A stretch of DNA of 32,459 nucleotides from Candidatus Woesearchaeota archaeon (lineage in GTDB: Archaea; Nanobdellota; Nanobdellia; Woesearchaeales; UBA11716). The translations under genes were made by a program, and so were the position numbers. The notes beneath the pieces were generated by a model, which was given only the letters and a program-made list of their open reading frames with translations, did not search any database and had not been told where the DNA came from. Shown here piece after piece: positions 12,731 to 21,530 of the stretch. The DNA is taken from contig DUKR01000031.1 of NCBI GenBank assembly GCA_013329175.1, forward strand, positions 1 to 32,459, read 5' to 3'. The first letter of the stretch is position 1; each line of letters opens with the position of its first letter.

Positions 12731-15021
12731 AATACCTCCATAAGCTGCTCATGGGATTTAGCATTGCCTTCCTTTTCGTAGCGCTCACCGGCACTGTTGC
12801 GATGTATCTCAGCCAGCAGGCATTAAAGGAATCCATTGGGAATGGTTTTATTGAGCTTGCTGAGGAGGCAATAGATAAGATAGACCGGAGCATCAGCAAG
12901 AGAATAGAGCAAGCTGAAGCCTATGCTATTAACGTTGCGGGAGATCCTGACTTGCGGGAATCAAACACACGCTTTGCGGCGATGGATGATGTGCAGGGCT
13001 ACATTGATGAGCAGGAAAGGGAATGGAGGGCTGCAAAAAGTGATGAGCTGACGCCATTTATGCAAGCACTGATCCTGAACCCACTTTCCCGGGAGATACG
13101 GGATGAGTTCCTGCTTGAAGCCTTCTATAGGGAAAAGTATGGCTATCCTGTCTTTGCCGAGGCATTTGCTACAAACGCCTACGGAGCAGTCGTTGCTCTC
13201 AGCAATAGGACATCAGACTACCGTCAGGATGATGAAGAATGGTGGCAAAAGGCAAAAGAAGCAGGGAAGTACGTTTCAGACTTCAACTATGACGAAAGCG
13301 CAGGGGTGTACTCGCTTGATATTGCCGTGAGAATGGAAGATACCGAAGGCAATTTTGCAGGAGTCTTCAAGGCGGTGTTGAACATAAGAGAGATAGTAGA
13401 CATTGCAACGGTTGTGCATCTAGCTGAGCACAACGAGGAGATGGATTTTCGGCTTCTTGACAGGGAGGGAAGGACCATCACTGCAACTGATGATTATGAG
13501 GTCATGGAAGCATTCGCTTCTGGCAGGCTTCTTCCCAGGCTTTCGGCGGCCACAGCAGGCTTCTTCACGGCAAAAAGCAGCGATGAGAGGGAAGGCGATG
13601 AATTTATTTCCTATGCCCATTCCAGAGGTTCTGGAGAGTATGCGGGCAATGGATGGATCCTCGTCATTGAGCACGAAAAAGAGCATGCACTGCAGCCTAT
13701 CTACAGGCTTCGCGCAATCCTTGTAATCATTGCAGGCATGTCAGTTTTGGTGGTGGTGGTTATCTGCCTCTATCTATATGCCATCGTTTCAACGCCTATT
13801 AGAAGACTGAGAAAAGCAACAGAGCAGGTTGCAAAAGGCAACCTTTCAGTAAAGATGCCTGTAGAATCACATGATGAGCTGGGGCTTCTTGCAGCTGACT
13901 TCAAAAAAATGGTTGTGGCGCTGGATGCGTCACGAAAGGAGCTGGATGCCCTCAATAAGGGTCTTCAGAATAAAATAGAAGAGGGAACAAAGGAAGCAAG
14001 GAAAACTGCGGAAGAAGCCGAAAAAGCAAAGCGGGCCACCCTCAATATGATGGATGACCTCACAGAAGCGATGGAAAAGCAGAAGCGGCTTGAGAAAATC
14101 AAGACTGAGTTCCTCAGCGTCACTTCCCATGAGCTGAGAACTCCCATTACGCCTATGAGCAGTGAAGTGGAGATGCTTCTTGGGGAATTCTTCGGAAAGC
14201 TGACTGACGAGCAGAAGAAGAGCCTTGAATTGGTTCAGCGAAACATCACCCATCTTGACCATCTTATCAGCGACATTCTCGACATCTCCAAGCTTGAATC
14301 AGGCAACATGAAGTTTCTCATGAAAAAAGGGAGCCTTGTTGCAGTATTGCAGGATGTCGTTGAGACGATGAAGATCAAGGCAAATGAGAGGAATATCTCT
14401 CTAACGCTGAAGGCAGATGCCATCCCTGAATGCGTGTTTGACCATGACAGGATTGCACAGGTTGCAAGAAACCTGGTCAACAATGCCATAAAATTCACGG
14501 ATTCTGGCGGGGAAATAACAGTTGAAGCAATCAACCAGGGCGACTATGCCCTCATGAAAGTCAGCGATACGGGCATAGGGATACTTAAGGAGGACCAGGA
14601 GAAAATTTTCAGGCCGTTTGTTCAGGTGGACTCCAGCATGTCCCGCAATTATGAGGGAAGCGGTTTAGGTCTTGCTATATGCAAGGGAATCATCGCAAAC
14701 CACAATGGAAGGATATGGGCTGAGTCTGAAATAGGCAAAGGCTCAGTTTTCCAGTTTACCATACCCTATAAACTCAGCGCAATGAAAGGGGAGGTAGAGC
14801 TGTTTAACTATAGTGAAGAGGAAGCCTTAAATAGGTTTATGGAAGACATAAAGAAAAAAGGATACCGCATAGTGCAGGGCAAGGAAAAAGAGCTTTTGGG
14901 TGGTAATGTCATAGATACAAAAGGCAAACTGAGGTATGACCTTTCATTAAAAGATCTTGAGGAAAAAGGATATATAACAGGAGAGGATAACCATCAGCAA
15001 GAGCATATTGGTAGTGGATGA
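12727..15021 (+). CDS. Membrane histidine kinase: Cache-like sensor, HAMP, HisKA, HATPase
   Basis: 764 residues with a GTG start overlapping the previous stop. Two membrane helices (about 9-28 and 329-351) bracket an extracytoplasmic sensor of dCache type (FAEAFATNAYGAVVALSN, WWQKAKEAG, AGVYSLDIAVRM). HAMP follows (about 352-405: STPIRRLRKATEQVAKGNLSV), then a coiled coil. The kinase core has the phospho-acceptor H468 in SHELRTPITPM, an N box RNLVNNAIKF (581-590), a G1 box DTGIG (614-618), an F box FRPF and a G2 box GSGLGLAI. A roughly 80-residue C-terminal tail after the ATPase domain is not part of the standard core and I do not recognise it. Its partners are the two receivers downstream. 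The stimulus is unknown. Confidence 0.93.
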   Translation: MKYLHKLLMGFSIAFLFVALTGTVAMYLSQQALKESIGNGFIELAEEAIDKIDRSISKRIEQAEAYAINVAGDPDLRESNTRFAAMDDVQGYIDEQEREWRAAKSDELTPFMQALILNPLSREIRDEFLLEAFYREKYGYPVFAEAFATNAYGAVVALSNRTSDYRQDDEEWWQKAKEAGKYVSDFNYDESAGVYSLDIAVRMEDTEGNFAGVFKAVLNIREIVDIATVVHLAEHNEEMDFRLLDREGRTITATDDYEVMEAFASGRLLPRLSAATAGFFTAKSSDEREGDEFISYAHSRGSGEYAGNGWILVIEHEKEHALQPIYRLRAILVIIAGMSVLVVVVICLYLYAIVSTPIRRLRKATEQVAKGNLSVKMPVESHDELGLLAADFKKMVVALDASRKELDALNKGLQNKIEEGTKEARKTAEEAEKAKRATLNMMDDLTEAMEKQKRLEKIKTEFLSVTSHELRTPITPMSSEVEMLLGEFFGKLTDEQKKSLELVQRNITHLDHLISDILDISKLESGNMKFLMKKGSLVAVLQDVVETMKIKANERNISLTLKADAIPECVFDHDRIAQVARNLVNNAIKFTDSGGEITVEAINQGDYALMKVSDTGIGILKEDQEKIFRPFVQVDSSMSRNYEGSGLGLAICKGIIANHNGRIWAESEIGKGSVFQFTIPYKLSAMKGEVELFNYSEEEALNRFMEDIKKKGYRIVQGKEKELLGGNVIDTKGKLRYDLSLKDLEEKGYITGEDNHQQEHIGSG

Positions 15022-15343
15022 CCAGAGAGATGTTGCAGGGACCATCAGCACGGTGCTGAAAAAGCACGGCTATGATGTCGAAACTGCGTATGATGGGAAT
15101 GAATGCCTGCAAAAGGTAGAGAATGGCCGTTTCAGGCTGATTTTCCTTGACATTATGCTGCCTGGAATGAGCGGCGATGCAATAGCAAAAGAACTGCGAA
15201 AGACCTATGACAGCAAAATAAAAATAGTGTATGTGACCATCAAGCCAAAGGCTGAGGTAGATATAACTGATGCTGACGGATTCATCCAGAAGCCGTTTAA
15301 AATCAGGGAAATCATCAGGGAAGCGGAAGTAATGATTGCATAG
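14993..15343 (+). CDS. Stand-alone response regulator receiver, unusual start codon
   Basis: A single REC domain with acidic pocket and phospho-Asp in place (VVDDQRD, FLDIMLPGMSG), the switch Thr (VYVTIKP) and the conserved Lys (QKPF). No output domain. The track begins at TTG 15008 (MVVDD), which trims the first strand. The classic beginning SKSILVVDD needs a start at ATC 14993-14995, and that codon has AGGAGAGG exactly six bases upstream. Either ATC is used, TTG 15008 is used with the ribosome site 21 bases away, or the base is a sequencing error for ATG. The start overlaps the kinase gene by about 28 bases. Confidence 0.85.
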   Translation: MSKSILVVDDQRDVAGTISTVLKKHGYDVETAYDGNECLQKVENGRFRLIFLDIMLPGMSGDAIAKELRKTYDSKIKIVYVTIKPKAEVDITDADGFIQKPFKIREIIREAEVMIA

Positions 15344-15415
15344 TGATATGCAGAGGAGCTTTTTGCATTCTTTCAACAAAATACTGCGGCAAAGCAGGAA
15401 TCAGGGGTGAAAACA

Positions 15416-15778
15416 ATGGCTACCATTATTATAGTTGATGACCACAAGGACATAGTGGACACATTGGTAAAGATAGTCGTGAAGATGGGGCACACCGCAG
15501 TTACGGCAGGTAATGGCGAGGAATTTCTCAGCAAGGTGAGCGATGCAAAGCCTGACCTGGCATTGCTTGACGTGATGATGCCAGGACTTACCACAAAACA
15601 GATACTCAACGGTCTTAAGGAAAAGAATCTTGGAAATCTGAAGGTCATCCTCGTAACAGTCGTTCGCTTTGCAGATGAGGAGAAAAAAGCGCTGATGAGT
15701 GAGCATAACATCGTGGACTATGTCACCAAGCCATTCAAAGTACATGAGCTGATGGAAAGCATCAAAAGGCAGCTTTAG
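15416..15778 (+). CDS. Stand-alone response regulator receiver
   Basis: About 120 residues, one REC domain: VDDHKD, LLDVMMPGL (phospho-Asp), VILVTVV and VTKPF. No DNA-binding or enzymatic output. ATG 15416 has AGGGGTG upstream and is preferred over the track's GTG 15407. It differs enough from the first receiver to be a separate partner rather than a recent duplicate. With two output-less receivers, the operon probably signals by protein-protein contact, perhaps with the KaiC-like proteins next to it or with taxis or transcription components elsewhere. Confidence 0.9.
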   Translation: MATIIIVDDHKDIVDTLVKIVVKMGHTAVTAGNGEEFLSKVSDAKPDLALLDVMMPGLTTKQILNGLKEKNLGNLKVILVTVVRFADEEKKALMSEHNIVDYVTKPFKVHELMESIKRQL

Positions 15779-15787
15779 GCGGACACT

Positions 15788-16291
15788 ATGGAAACCGAGT
15801 TGGTCATCATCTCACCGCAGATCTATCATGCATCAGTGATTGGGTTTGCCAAAAAAGCTGCAGAAAGCAATGAAAACGTCTGCTATGTGTCGCTGAACAA
15901 GACCTATAAGTCAATGCTACAGGCTTTGAAGAAGAGCAGCATTGAGAAAAAAAAATTCTTTTTCATTGACGTGATATCTCCAACCGTCTTTAAGACAGCT
16001 GCTGCCAAGCAGTGCATTTTTCTGGATTCATTGAACCTGAATGACCTGGGGAGCACGCTTCTTGGCGTCATCAAAAAGAACAGGATAACATTGGTTATTT
16101 TTGACTCGCTGTCGTCCCTTCTGGTCTATAAAAAAGATGATGAGGTGCTTGATTTTACCAATTATGTCCTGCCTTTTCTGGAGGAGTCAGGGGTAAAAGC
16201 CACCCTGCTGTGCCTGTCTGACGATTCCGAAAAGCCGGCAATCAAGCAGCTGAAGATGCGGGTTGGTGACGTTACGCTTATGAAAGAGTGA
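15788..16291 (+). CDS. Degenerate KaiC/RecA-like protein lacking Walker A (1)
   Basis: 167 residues. The order of elements follows a KaiC/RadA core: first strand (LVIISPQ), helix, NVCYVSLNKTYKSM, FFFIDVIS, a Walker B-like VIFDSLSSLLVY, and final strands. The P-loop expected after the first strand is absent (SPQIYHASV where GxxGxGKT would be), so it should not hydrolyse ATP in the usual way. It is a paralogue of the next gene, sharing YVSLNKTYKS and VIFDSLSSL. It is probably a signalling scaffold of the two-component operon. Family assignment by motif order only. Confidence 0.7.
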   Translation: METELVIISPQIYHASVIGFAKKAAESNENVCYVSLNKTYKSMLQALKKSSIEKKKFFFIDVISPTVFKTAAAKQCIFLDSLNLNDLGSTLLGVIKKNRITLVIFDSLSSLLVYKKDDEVLDFTNYVLPFLEESGVKATLLCLSDDSEKPAIKQLKMRVGDVTLMKE

Positions 16292-16299
16292 CTTTCAGA

Positions 16300-16803
16300 A
16301 TGGTCAATATACTTGCGATTGTCTCAAATTACCTCTATCAGGGAAAGTTGTATGAGATAGTCAAGGACGCTGAGAGGGTGAATAACAAGATACTGTATGT
16401 CTCCCTGAACAAGACGTACAAAAGCCTGATTGCCCAGTGCAGTAGTGATGCTGTTGATATAGGAAAATTCTATTTTATCGATACGATAACCGCTACGGTC
16501 ACTGAGCCAGCTCCTGTTGAGCATTGCTTGTTTCTGCCCACTGCAGATGATGTTCAGTCGCTGTATGCGGGGATAATAAAAACCGTAAAAGAAAAAGGCA
16601 TAGACATCGTGATATTTGATTCCCTTTCCTCACTGACGACATATAAAAATTTTGATGAAATCGTGCATTTTGTCACGACGCTTTTAGGCACTCTCTCCAT
16701 TCTTGACTGCTCAGCGGTATTTACCTGCATGCAAAGCGATGAGAATGCGCCGTTGATCCAGCACGTCAAGATGAAGGTTGATAAAAGCTATGAGCTGAGC
16801 TGA
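16300..16803 (+). CDS. Degenerate KaiC/RecA-like protein lacking Walker A (2)
   Basis: About 167 residues from ATG 16300; the track's GTG 16288 overlaps the previous stop and is also possible. Same layout as its neighbour: ILAIVSNYLYQGK at the place of the P-loop, ILYVSLNKTYKSLI, FYFIDTITAT, VIFDSLSSLTTY and a closing KMKVDKSYEL. The pair arose by tandem duplication and has diverged strongly outside the shared motifs, suggesting separate partners, perhaps one for each receiver. Last gene of the signalling operon. Confidence 0.7.
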   Translation: MVNILAIVSNYLYQGKLYEIVKDAERVNNKILYVSLNKTYKSLIAQCSSDAVDIGKFYFIDTITATVTEPAPVEHCLFLPTADDVQSLYAGIIKTVKEKGIDIVIFDSLSSLTTYKNFDEIVHFVTTLLGTLSILDCSAVFTCMQSDENAPLIQHVKMKVDKSYELS

Positions 16804-16836
16804 TGGATATCAATAAAGCATGGCACCTCAAAAACA

Positions 16837-16916
16837 CCTCATGTCCTTAAATCGTTCTACCCACTATTTCCTTGAGGAGAATGGAGGGCTCTGAGAACGA
16901 TATTAGGACACTAAGG
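16837..16916 (+). mobile_element. Palindromic element, copy 3 (80 bp, diverged, opposite orientation)
   Basis: The arms CCTCATGTCCTTAAATCGTTC and GAACGATATTAGGACACTAAGG match copies 1 and 2. The centre has several substitutions and a two-base deletion (GTAGAACG for GTCAAGAACG). It lies in the 119-base gap between the convergent signalling operon and the res gene, six bases before the res stop. Flanks AAAACA and AATACA agree in five of six positions, a possible worn target duplication. As a strong hairpin between convergent genes it might limit read-through. Confidence 0.8.
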
Positions 16917-16922
16917 AATACA

Positions 16923-19109
16923 TCAGATCTCTATAATTTTCCAACTTGACAAGTCATTAGGATTGTATTCGTATTTCTCTTTGTCATTGTCATTGTAACG
17001 CCATGTTCCGTTTACAAAAATAGCAATACCGCCCCAGACTTTCTTATCTTTGTTTTTCTTGAGGTATTTTTGTAATCCTTCGGCTCTTGGCCCTGCTTCT
17101 TTTGCTGTCATTCCGCTTTTTGTGTCAAAGAGACCGGTAGAGCCGTCTGTAAACAGCACGATGAAGTCAACATAGAAAGCTCTCTCAATTCCATTCTCAT
17201 CTGTATATGGCACTGCGAAATATTTTGCTTCTGCTTCGCCGTTCTTGAACCACCATTTTGCTTTTTTTGATTTGTTGAGCAATTCTATAAATCTTCTTTC
17301 CGGCTCGCTTGGTTTCTTTGTGTAAAATGGCTTCATTATTGAGGTTGGCTGTTCTTCTTTGCTGTATCTGCTGTTGTAGCTGATAATAACAGGAATTTCC
17401 CATTTTGGTATCTCTTTCTTCTCTCTCTTTTCGTTGAGTTGTTCAACGACTTCTTTTTTGTAGCGTTCTTTTGCTATGTTGATGGCATCTACGAATGCCT
17501 GCACGTTTTCCTTTCCTAAAACTATTCTTTGGGCTTGCGGATCAAACTTTCTGAGCTTGTATTTTTCTGTGAAAAAGTTGTAAAGTGCTGTTTTCATCCT
17601 ATCGCTTGAATCTGATGGTGCGTATGGTGTGCAGTTATCAGCAATGAATTTATCAAATAACTGCTGTAATTCTGCAAGATTTAGCTGGACTTCAATTTGC
17701 CCTTTTCTTTCAATTTCTCCTAATTGGTCAATGTTTACAATTTTGCCATCTGCGATTATCGGGCTTACTATTCGTGATGGCTGGGCAGTAATTTTCTTCT
17801 GGAGTTTGGTTTCTTCTGCCACTTTCATAAAAATATCGCCAAACTTTCCCGATAGTCTTGTTCGTTCTCTTTGTCTTTTCAGGAAAATTGAGGGCAGATA
17901 GATGTCTTTGTAGAGTTTGCTGTCCCTTTTTGCTTCATAAACAGTAACGTAATCCTTTGCATAATCTTCTGTAATCTCAATATTCGGCAGGTTTGTAAAG
18001 ACATAACCTTTATTCAAATCTTCTTCATTATAATACTTCAATTCAGGCATTCTCATAATTCTGCCAATGGTCTGAATGGTAAAAGTGAAGCTTTTTGATT
18101 CTCTGAAAATAACGAGAATTTGCGCTCTTGGGCAATCCCAACCTAAAGCAATAGCCTGTTTGAAAACCAAAACGTCTACTTCATTGTCGTTTTTGTCAAC
18201 ATTTGCCAGATTGTCGGTTTTTTCTTCTGAAAGCCACACTGCCAGCTTTCCGTTTTCTTCAGTTATCTTGAATTTGTCCTTTAGAATTTTTACAACATCA
18301 TCTTTTTTGTTAATGAGATTACTCTTTTTGTCTGGCAGTTGGATAAGCACAAGAGGGTTTATGTTTGAGCCTTCTTTCTCGTAAAGTTTGGCTACTTCCT
18401 GCCTTTTCTTTAACGCTTGCTCTATAATCAGCTCATCTGAGCTTTTCGTACCTGTTTTTATTTCCAGAAATTCGGGATTAACAGCTATCTCTGACTTAAT
18501 CATTTCTTCAGCTTTTACCTGTGAAATATGCACTTTTTCAATCTCAGAAACGTTCTCTTTTAAGTGGGGAGTAGCTGATACTTCAATCGTAACTTTGGGC
18601 CCGATTGTCTCAATCAATTCTTTTGATTTTTCAGAACTCGCTGTATGATGGCTTTCATCAATGATTAGGATTATTTGCCTTCCTTCTTCCTTTGTATTCT
18701 GTATTAGGGCATTGAGATTATTGTCCTGCTCATTCTCTCGGACATAAATGTTAATGTCTTTCTTGTTTATGCTATGCCAATTTATGAACAAAATCTCATT
18801 TTCCCCTATCTGTCTGTCTTCCAAATCTTCAAAATAAGAGCATTGGATTAACCGGTCATCTTCGTAATATTTCTCTAATTTCTCTTTGCTTTGTTCGTGT
18901 AACATTCTGACAGAAACCCAGACGAAAGAGTATTTTGTATGGTTCTCCTTGACCAATTGTTTAAGCATCTCAGAAACCATAACTGTTTTACCGCTTCCTG
19001 TCGGTGCTTGGAAAATTACAACTTCATTGTCCGGCGTATTCAGAACATTCTGGACTTTTGCTTTAAGACTTTCAACTGCCTTTTTCTGATAATCTCGTAA
19101 GTCTATCAT
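16923..19109 (-). CDS. res: Type III restriction enzyme, Res subunit
   Basis: 728 residues. Superfamily 2 helicase core: Q-like start LRDYQKKAVE, Walker A APTGSGKT (about 35-42), Walker B IIDESHH, SAT motif VEVSATPH, and motif VI QTIGRIMRMP. A nuclease site lies near the C-terminus: FYVDFIVLF ... GLFDTKSG, the PD-(D/E)xK pattern with DTK. Type III enzymes translocate along DNA between two unmethylated sites and cut. The start overlaps the mod stop by four bases (ATGA), so the two subunits are translationally coupled. It is shorter than many Res proteins (often 900 or more residues), but all expected motifs are seen. The AT-rich composition, unlike the flanks, suggests acquisition by transfer. 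Confidence 0.9.
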   Translation of the reverse strand: MIDLRDYQKKAVESLKAKVQNVLNTPDNEVVIFQAPTGSGKTVMVSEMLKQLVKENHTKYSFVWVSVRMLHEQSKEKLEKYYEDDRLIQCSYFEDLEDRQIGENEILFINWHSINKKDINIYVRENEQDNNLNALIQNTKEEGRQIILIIDESHHTASSEKSKELIETIGPKVTIEVSATPHLKENVSEIEKVHISQVKAEEMIKSEIAVNPEFLEIKTGTKSSDELIIEQALKKRQEVAKLYEKEGSNINPLVLIQLPDKKSNLINKKDDVVKILKDKFKITEENGKLAVWLSEEKTDNLANVDKNDNEVDVLVFKQAIALGWDCPRAQILVIFRESKSFTFTIQTIGRIMRMPELKYYNEEDLNKGYVFTNLPNIEITEDYAKDYVTVYEAKRDSKLYKDIYLPSIFLKRQRERTRLSGKFGDIFMKVAEETKLQKKITAQPSRIVSPIIADGKIVNIDQLGEIERKGQIEVQLNLAELQQLFDKFIADNCTPYAPSDSSDRMKTALYNFFTEKYKLRKFDPQAQRIVLGKENVQAFVDAINIAKERYKKEVVEQLNEKREKKEIPKWEIPVIISYNSRYSKEEQPTSIMKPFYTKKPSEPERRFIELLNKSKKAKWWFKNGEAEAKYFAVPYTDENGIERAFYVDFIVLFTDGSTGLFDTKSGMTAKEAGPRAEGLQKYLKKNKDKKVWGGIAIFVNGTWRYNDNDKEKYEYNPNDLSSWKIIEI

Positions 19110-20764
19110 TTGAATATCCTCTTGTAAACGTTTAATATGACTGCTGGAATTGGCCTTAATTCAACCAGATCAGCGACATCCTCAAATTCATCTTCTCTTG
19201 CACTTTCATCAAGAGAGAAAACATAAACGACAAACTGCTTTTTTAATTTTTTAGCTTCTTTTTTGAATGGCTCAATGCCCTCATCATCGTAAATTATTCC
19301 TAAATGTTTGTCTTGACCATTCTTGAAAATTTTGAAATTCTTGCCATCCATAACCTCATCAAAACAATCTTCTTTTAAGCAAAGCATTTCTGTTGATTTA
19401 TCAACCATTTTATGCTTATTAGTATCGGTTTGTTCAGCATCAACGAAGCCGGTTTTATAATACTTCAAACCGCCGGGCATATTACTTACTAACTTACCTT
19501 TAGATTCTTTTTCTAAATTTTGAATTACCTTTTTAACACGAGGATAGCATATATCCTCGGCAATTTTATCACCTGAACCGTTATTGTTTTCATTGTTTGT
19601 ACAGAGTATAAACTTTCTAAATCCATTATCCTCCAAATTGTACTCTGTTACAGCTTGCCCAGTAGTACCCGAACCCGCAAAAAAATCAAGAATAATACTC
19701 TTTTTTGTTGATGATAATTCTACTATTCTTTTAATTAGTGAAACAGGTTTCGGATTATTAAATTTTTTAGCACCTAACAATTTTTCTAATTCCTGAGTTC
19801 CATTAGTAGTTGTCCCAACGTCATCCCAAATTGATTTTGGGGCTAACCCTTTACCCTCCGCATCAGTTAAATAGCGTTTTAGTTGTGGTTTTGAATTTCC
19901 AGATTTTCCAAATATTATTCTACCCTCTGCAAAATATTTTTTATATTCTTCCTCTGTTGTTCTCCAATGCCTACCTTTAGGAGGCATAAAAATTTTTCCT
20001 GTTTTAGGATTTTTTATTGGATATTCTAAATTTGGTCGTATTTCTGGAGCATCAAATGGATCAGCAGTCCATGGACCTCTTGGATCATTATCGGAATTAA
20101 GAAATTTACCATTATTTACGCCTTTTAATCTAAATTCATGCTTATGTTTTTGTAACCACTTCATGCTTTTTGCATAGAATAATGTGTGATTGTGATTCAG
20201 AGAAACAATTGTATCGCTTGAAACTGATTTTCTTGAATTCCAAATAATATCAATAACAAAATTTTCTTCACCAAAGATATCATCACATAATAATTTTAAT
20301 TGTGCAACTTCAGTATCATCAATAGAAATAAAAATCATTCCTCTTATCGACATTAAATTTTTTGCTAATTTCAATCTCTTAGACATGAATGAAAGCCATT
20401 TACTATGTCTGTAAGTATCCTCTCTGTCAATTATTTTATCGTTATAAACGAAATTGTCTCCAGAGCCACGATTATACGGCGGATCAATGTAGATAACATC
20501 AACAGTCCCCTTATGCGTATAATTCAAAACTGAAAGAGCGTGATAATTATCGCCCTCTATCAAAATATTTACTTGCTTTTTGTCATCCGTTTTAATTTCC
20601 TTTTTTGTATCTTCTTCTAGAATAGGCAATTCTGTTTCGCATCTTTTTGCAACAGTTTCAGGCTTTTCTTCCCAGACTATTCCATATTTCTTTCTTTTTT
20701 CAACTTTCTTTAACTCTCTAACCAATTCTTCTTTTGACCAATTGGAATAATCTTTTTTTGCCAT
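19106..20764 (-). CDS. mod: Type III DNA methyltransferase, Mod subunit (beta class)
   Basis: 552 residues. DPPY (94-97, in VDVIYIDPPYNRGSGDNFVY) precedes the AdoMet-binding FAGSGTTGQ in the C-terminal half, the order of the beta class of N6-adenine methyltransferases and typical of Mod proteins. The N-terminal IEGDNYHALSVLNYT is also family-typical. Between the motifs lies the target-recognition region, which sets the specificity; the site cannot be read from the sequence. Mod methylates the host site and forms the Mod-Res restriction complex. Three bases separate it from the small RHH-like gene upstream. Confidence 0.92.
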   Translation of the reverse strand: MAKKDYSNWSKEELVRELKKVEKRKKYGIVWEEKPETVAKRCETELPILEEDTKKEIKTDDKKQVNILIEGDNYHALSVLNYTHKGTVDVIYIDPPYNRGSGDNFVYNDKIIDREDTYRHSKWLSFMSKRLKLAKNLMSIRGMIFISIDDTEVAQLKLLCDDIFGEENFVIDIIWNSRKSVSSDTIVSLNHNHTLFYAKSMKWLQKHKHEFRLKGVNNGKFLNSDNDPRGPWTADPFDAPEIRPNLEYPIKNPKTGKIFMPPKGRHWRTTEEEYKKYFAEGRIIFGKSGNSKPQLKRYLTDAEGKGLAPKSIWDDVGTTTNGTQELEKLLGAKKFNNPKPVSLIKRIVELSSTKKSIILDFFAGSGTTGQAVTEYNLEDNGFRKFILCTNNENNNGSGDKIAEDICYPRVKKVIQNLEKESKGKLVSNMPGGLKYYKTGFVDAEQTDTNKHKMVDKSTEMLCLKEDCFDEVMDGKNFKIFKNGQDKHLGIIYDDEGIEPFKKEAKKLKKQFVVYVFSLDESAREDEFEDVADLVELRPIPAVILNVYKRIFK

Positions 20765-20767
20765 AAT

Positions 20768-20914
20768 TTAAGACCTTGATTTGTTCCTCTTTAATTCCTC
20801 AACCATAAAATTTTCAAACTGTTTTGATAAGATGAAGCCCTTCTGCTCACAGTATCTTCTGTATTCTTCGTAAACTTCTTCTTCAACGCTTAACGATACT
20901 GTCTTTTTTGCCAT
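20768..20914 (-). CDS. Small ribbon-helix-helix-like protein leading the type III RM operon
   Basis: 48 residues, too short for the ORF track: MAKKTVSLSVEEEVYEEYRR followed by YCEQKGFILSKQFENFMVEE and LKRNKSRS. A short basic strand, then a helix, a turn and a second helix is the CopG/Arc RHH pattern, and such proteins are usually dimeric DNA-binding repressors. Its stop is three bases before the mod start, so they are co-transcribed. A TATA-like box (ATTATATATA, about 20935-20944) lies about 26 bases before the ATG, fitting a leaderless message. It may be an autoregulator of the RM operon, a C-protein-like role (inference). Confidence 0.7.
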   Translation of the reverse strand: MAKKTVSLSVEEEVYEEYRRYCEQKGFILSKQFENFMVEELKRNKSRS

Positions 20915-20929
20915 AACCACCAACCCATG

Positions 20930-21100
20930 TATGTATATATAATCTTAAATGTAACTCCTATATAAATGTAACGACACCCTCTCTCATATAATATTTTTTC
21001 AGAAAAAGAAACAAAAACACGCCCCTGCTCCCTGTCCTTCGGAAATCATAGTCATCCTTTTTCCCCATTCTTTCCCTATTATTTCTTCCAGTATTTATAT
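20930..21100. promoter_or_regulatory. Divergent promoter region between RM operon and copper operon
   Basis: Minus strand: ATTATATATA (about 20935-20944), with a second box TTTATATAG about 22 bases further upstream (about 20957-20966). Plus strand: GTATTTATATT (21091-21101), 26 bases before ATG 21123, so the DUF302 message should be leaderless. The rest of the 208-base gap holds no ORF that I would call. Confidence 0.55.
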
Positions 21101-21122
21101 TGGGTACGCCATTGCCCATAGC

Positions 21123-21518
21123 ATGGCACCAAAAACAGCGTACGGATACAAAAGAGCACTCAGCATCCCTTTTACTGAAGCACTGGACAAAGCAAGAACT
21201 GAGTTGCAGGCAAATGGCTTTGGCGTCCTGTGCGAGATAGACGTCGCGGCAAAGCTCAAAGAAAAAGTCGGCGCAAACATCGGCAGGTATGTCATACTTG
21301 GAGCCTGTAACCCTCCTTTGGCGTACAGGGCAATTTGTGCTGAGCGGGACATCGGCCTTATGTTTCCCTGCAACATTGTCATCTCTGAGAAGGATAGCAA
21401 GGTGACAGCCTCCTGCATCCTCCCGACAACAGCGATGGGGATGATTGATAATCCCAAACTCAGGGAAGTTGCAGCAGAAGTTGAAGTGCAGCTCAAAACA
21501 ATAATAGACAAGCTCTAA
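21123..21518 (+). CDS. DUF302 domain protein
   Basis: 131 residues, cytoplasmic. Family features: GFGVLCEIDVAAKLKEKVG, YVILGACNPPLAYRAI, IGLMFPCNIVI and a TTAMGMI stretch. DUF302 proteins are common beside heavy-metal and sulfur genes; their biochemical role is not established. Three cysteines (LGACNP, AICAE, PCNIV) could bind a metal. It is the first gene of the plus-strand copper region, with its own leaderless-type promoter. Confidence 0.88.
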   Translation: MAPKTAYGYKRALSIPFTEALDKARTELQANGFGVLCEIDVAAKLKEKVGANIGRYVILGACNPPLAYRAICAERDIGLMFPCNIVISEKDSKVTASCILPTTAMGMIDNPKLREVAAEVEVQLKTIIDKL

Positions 21519-21530
21519 AGAGTATCTACA

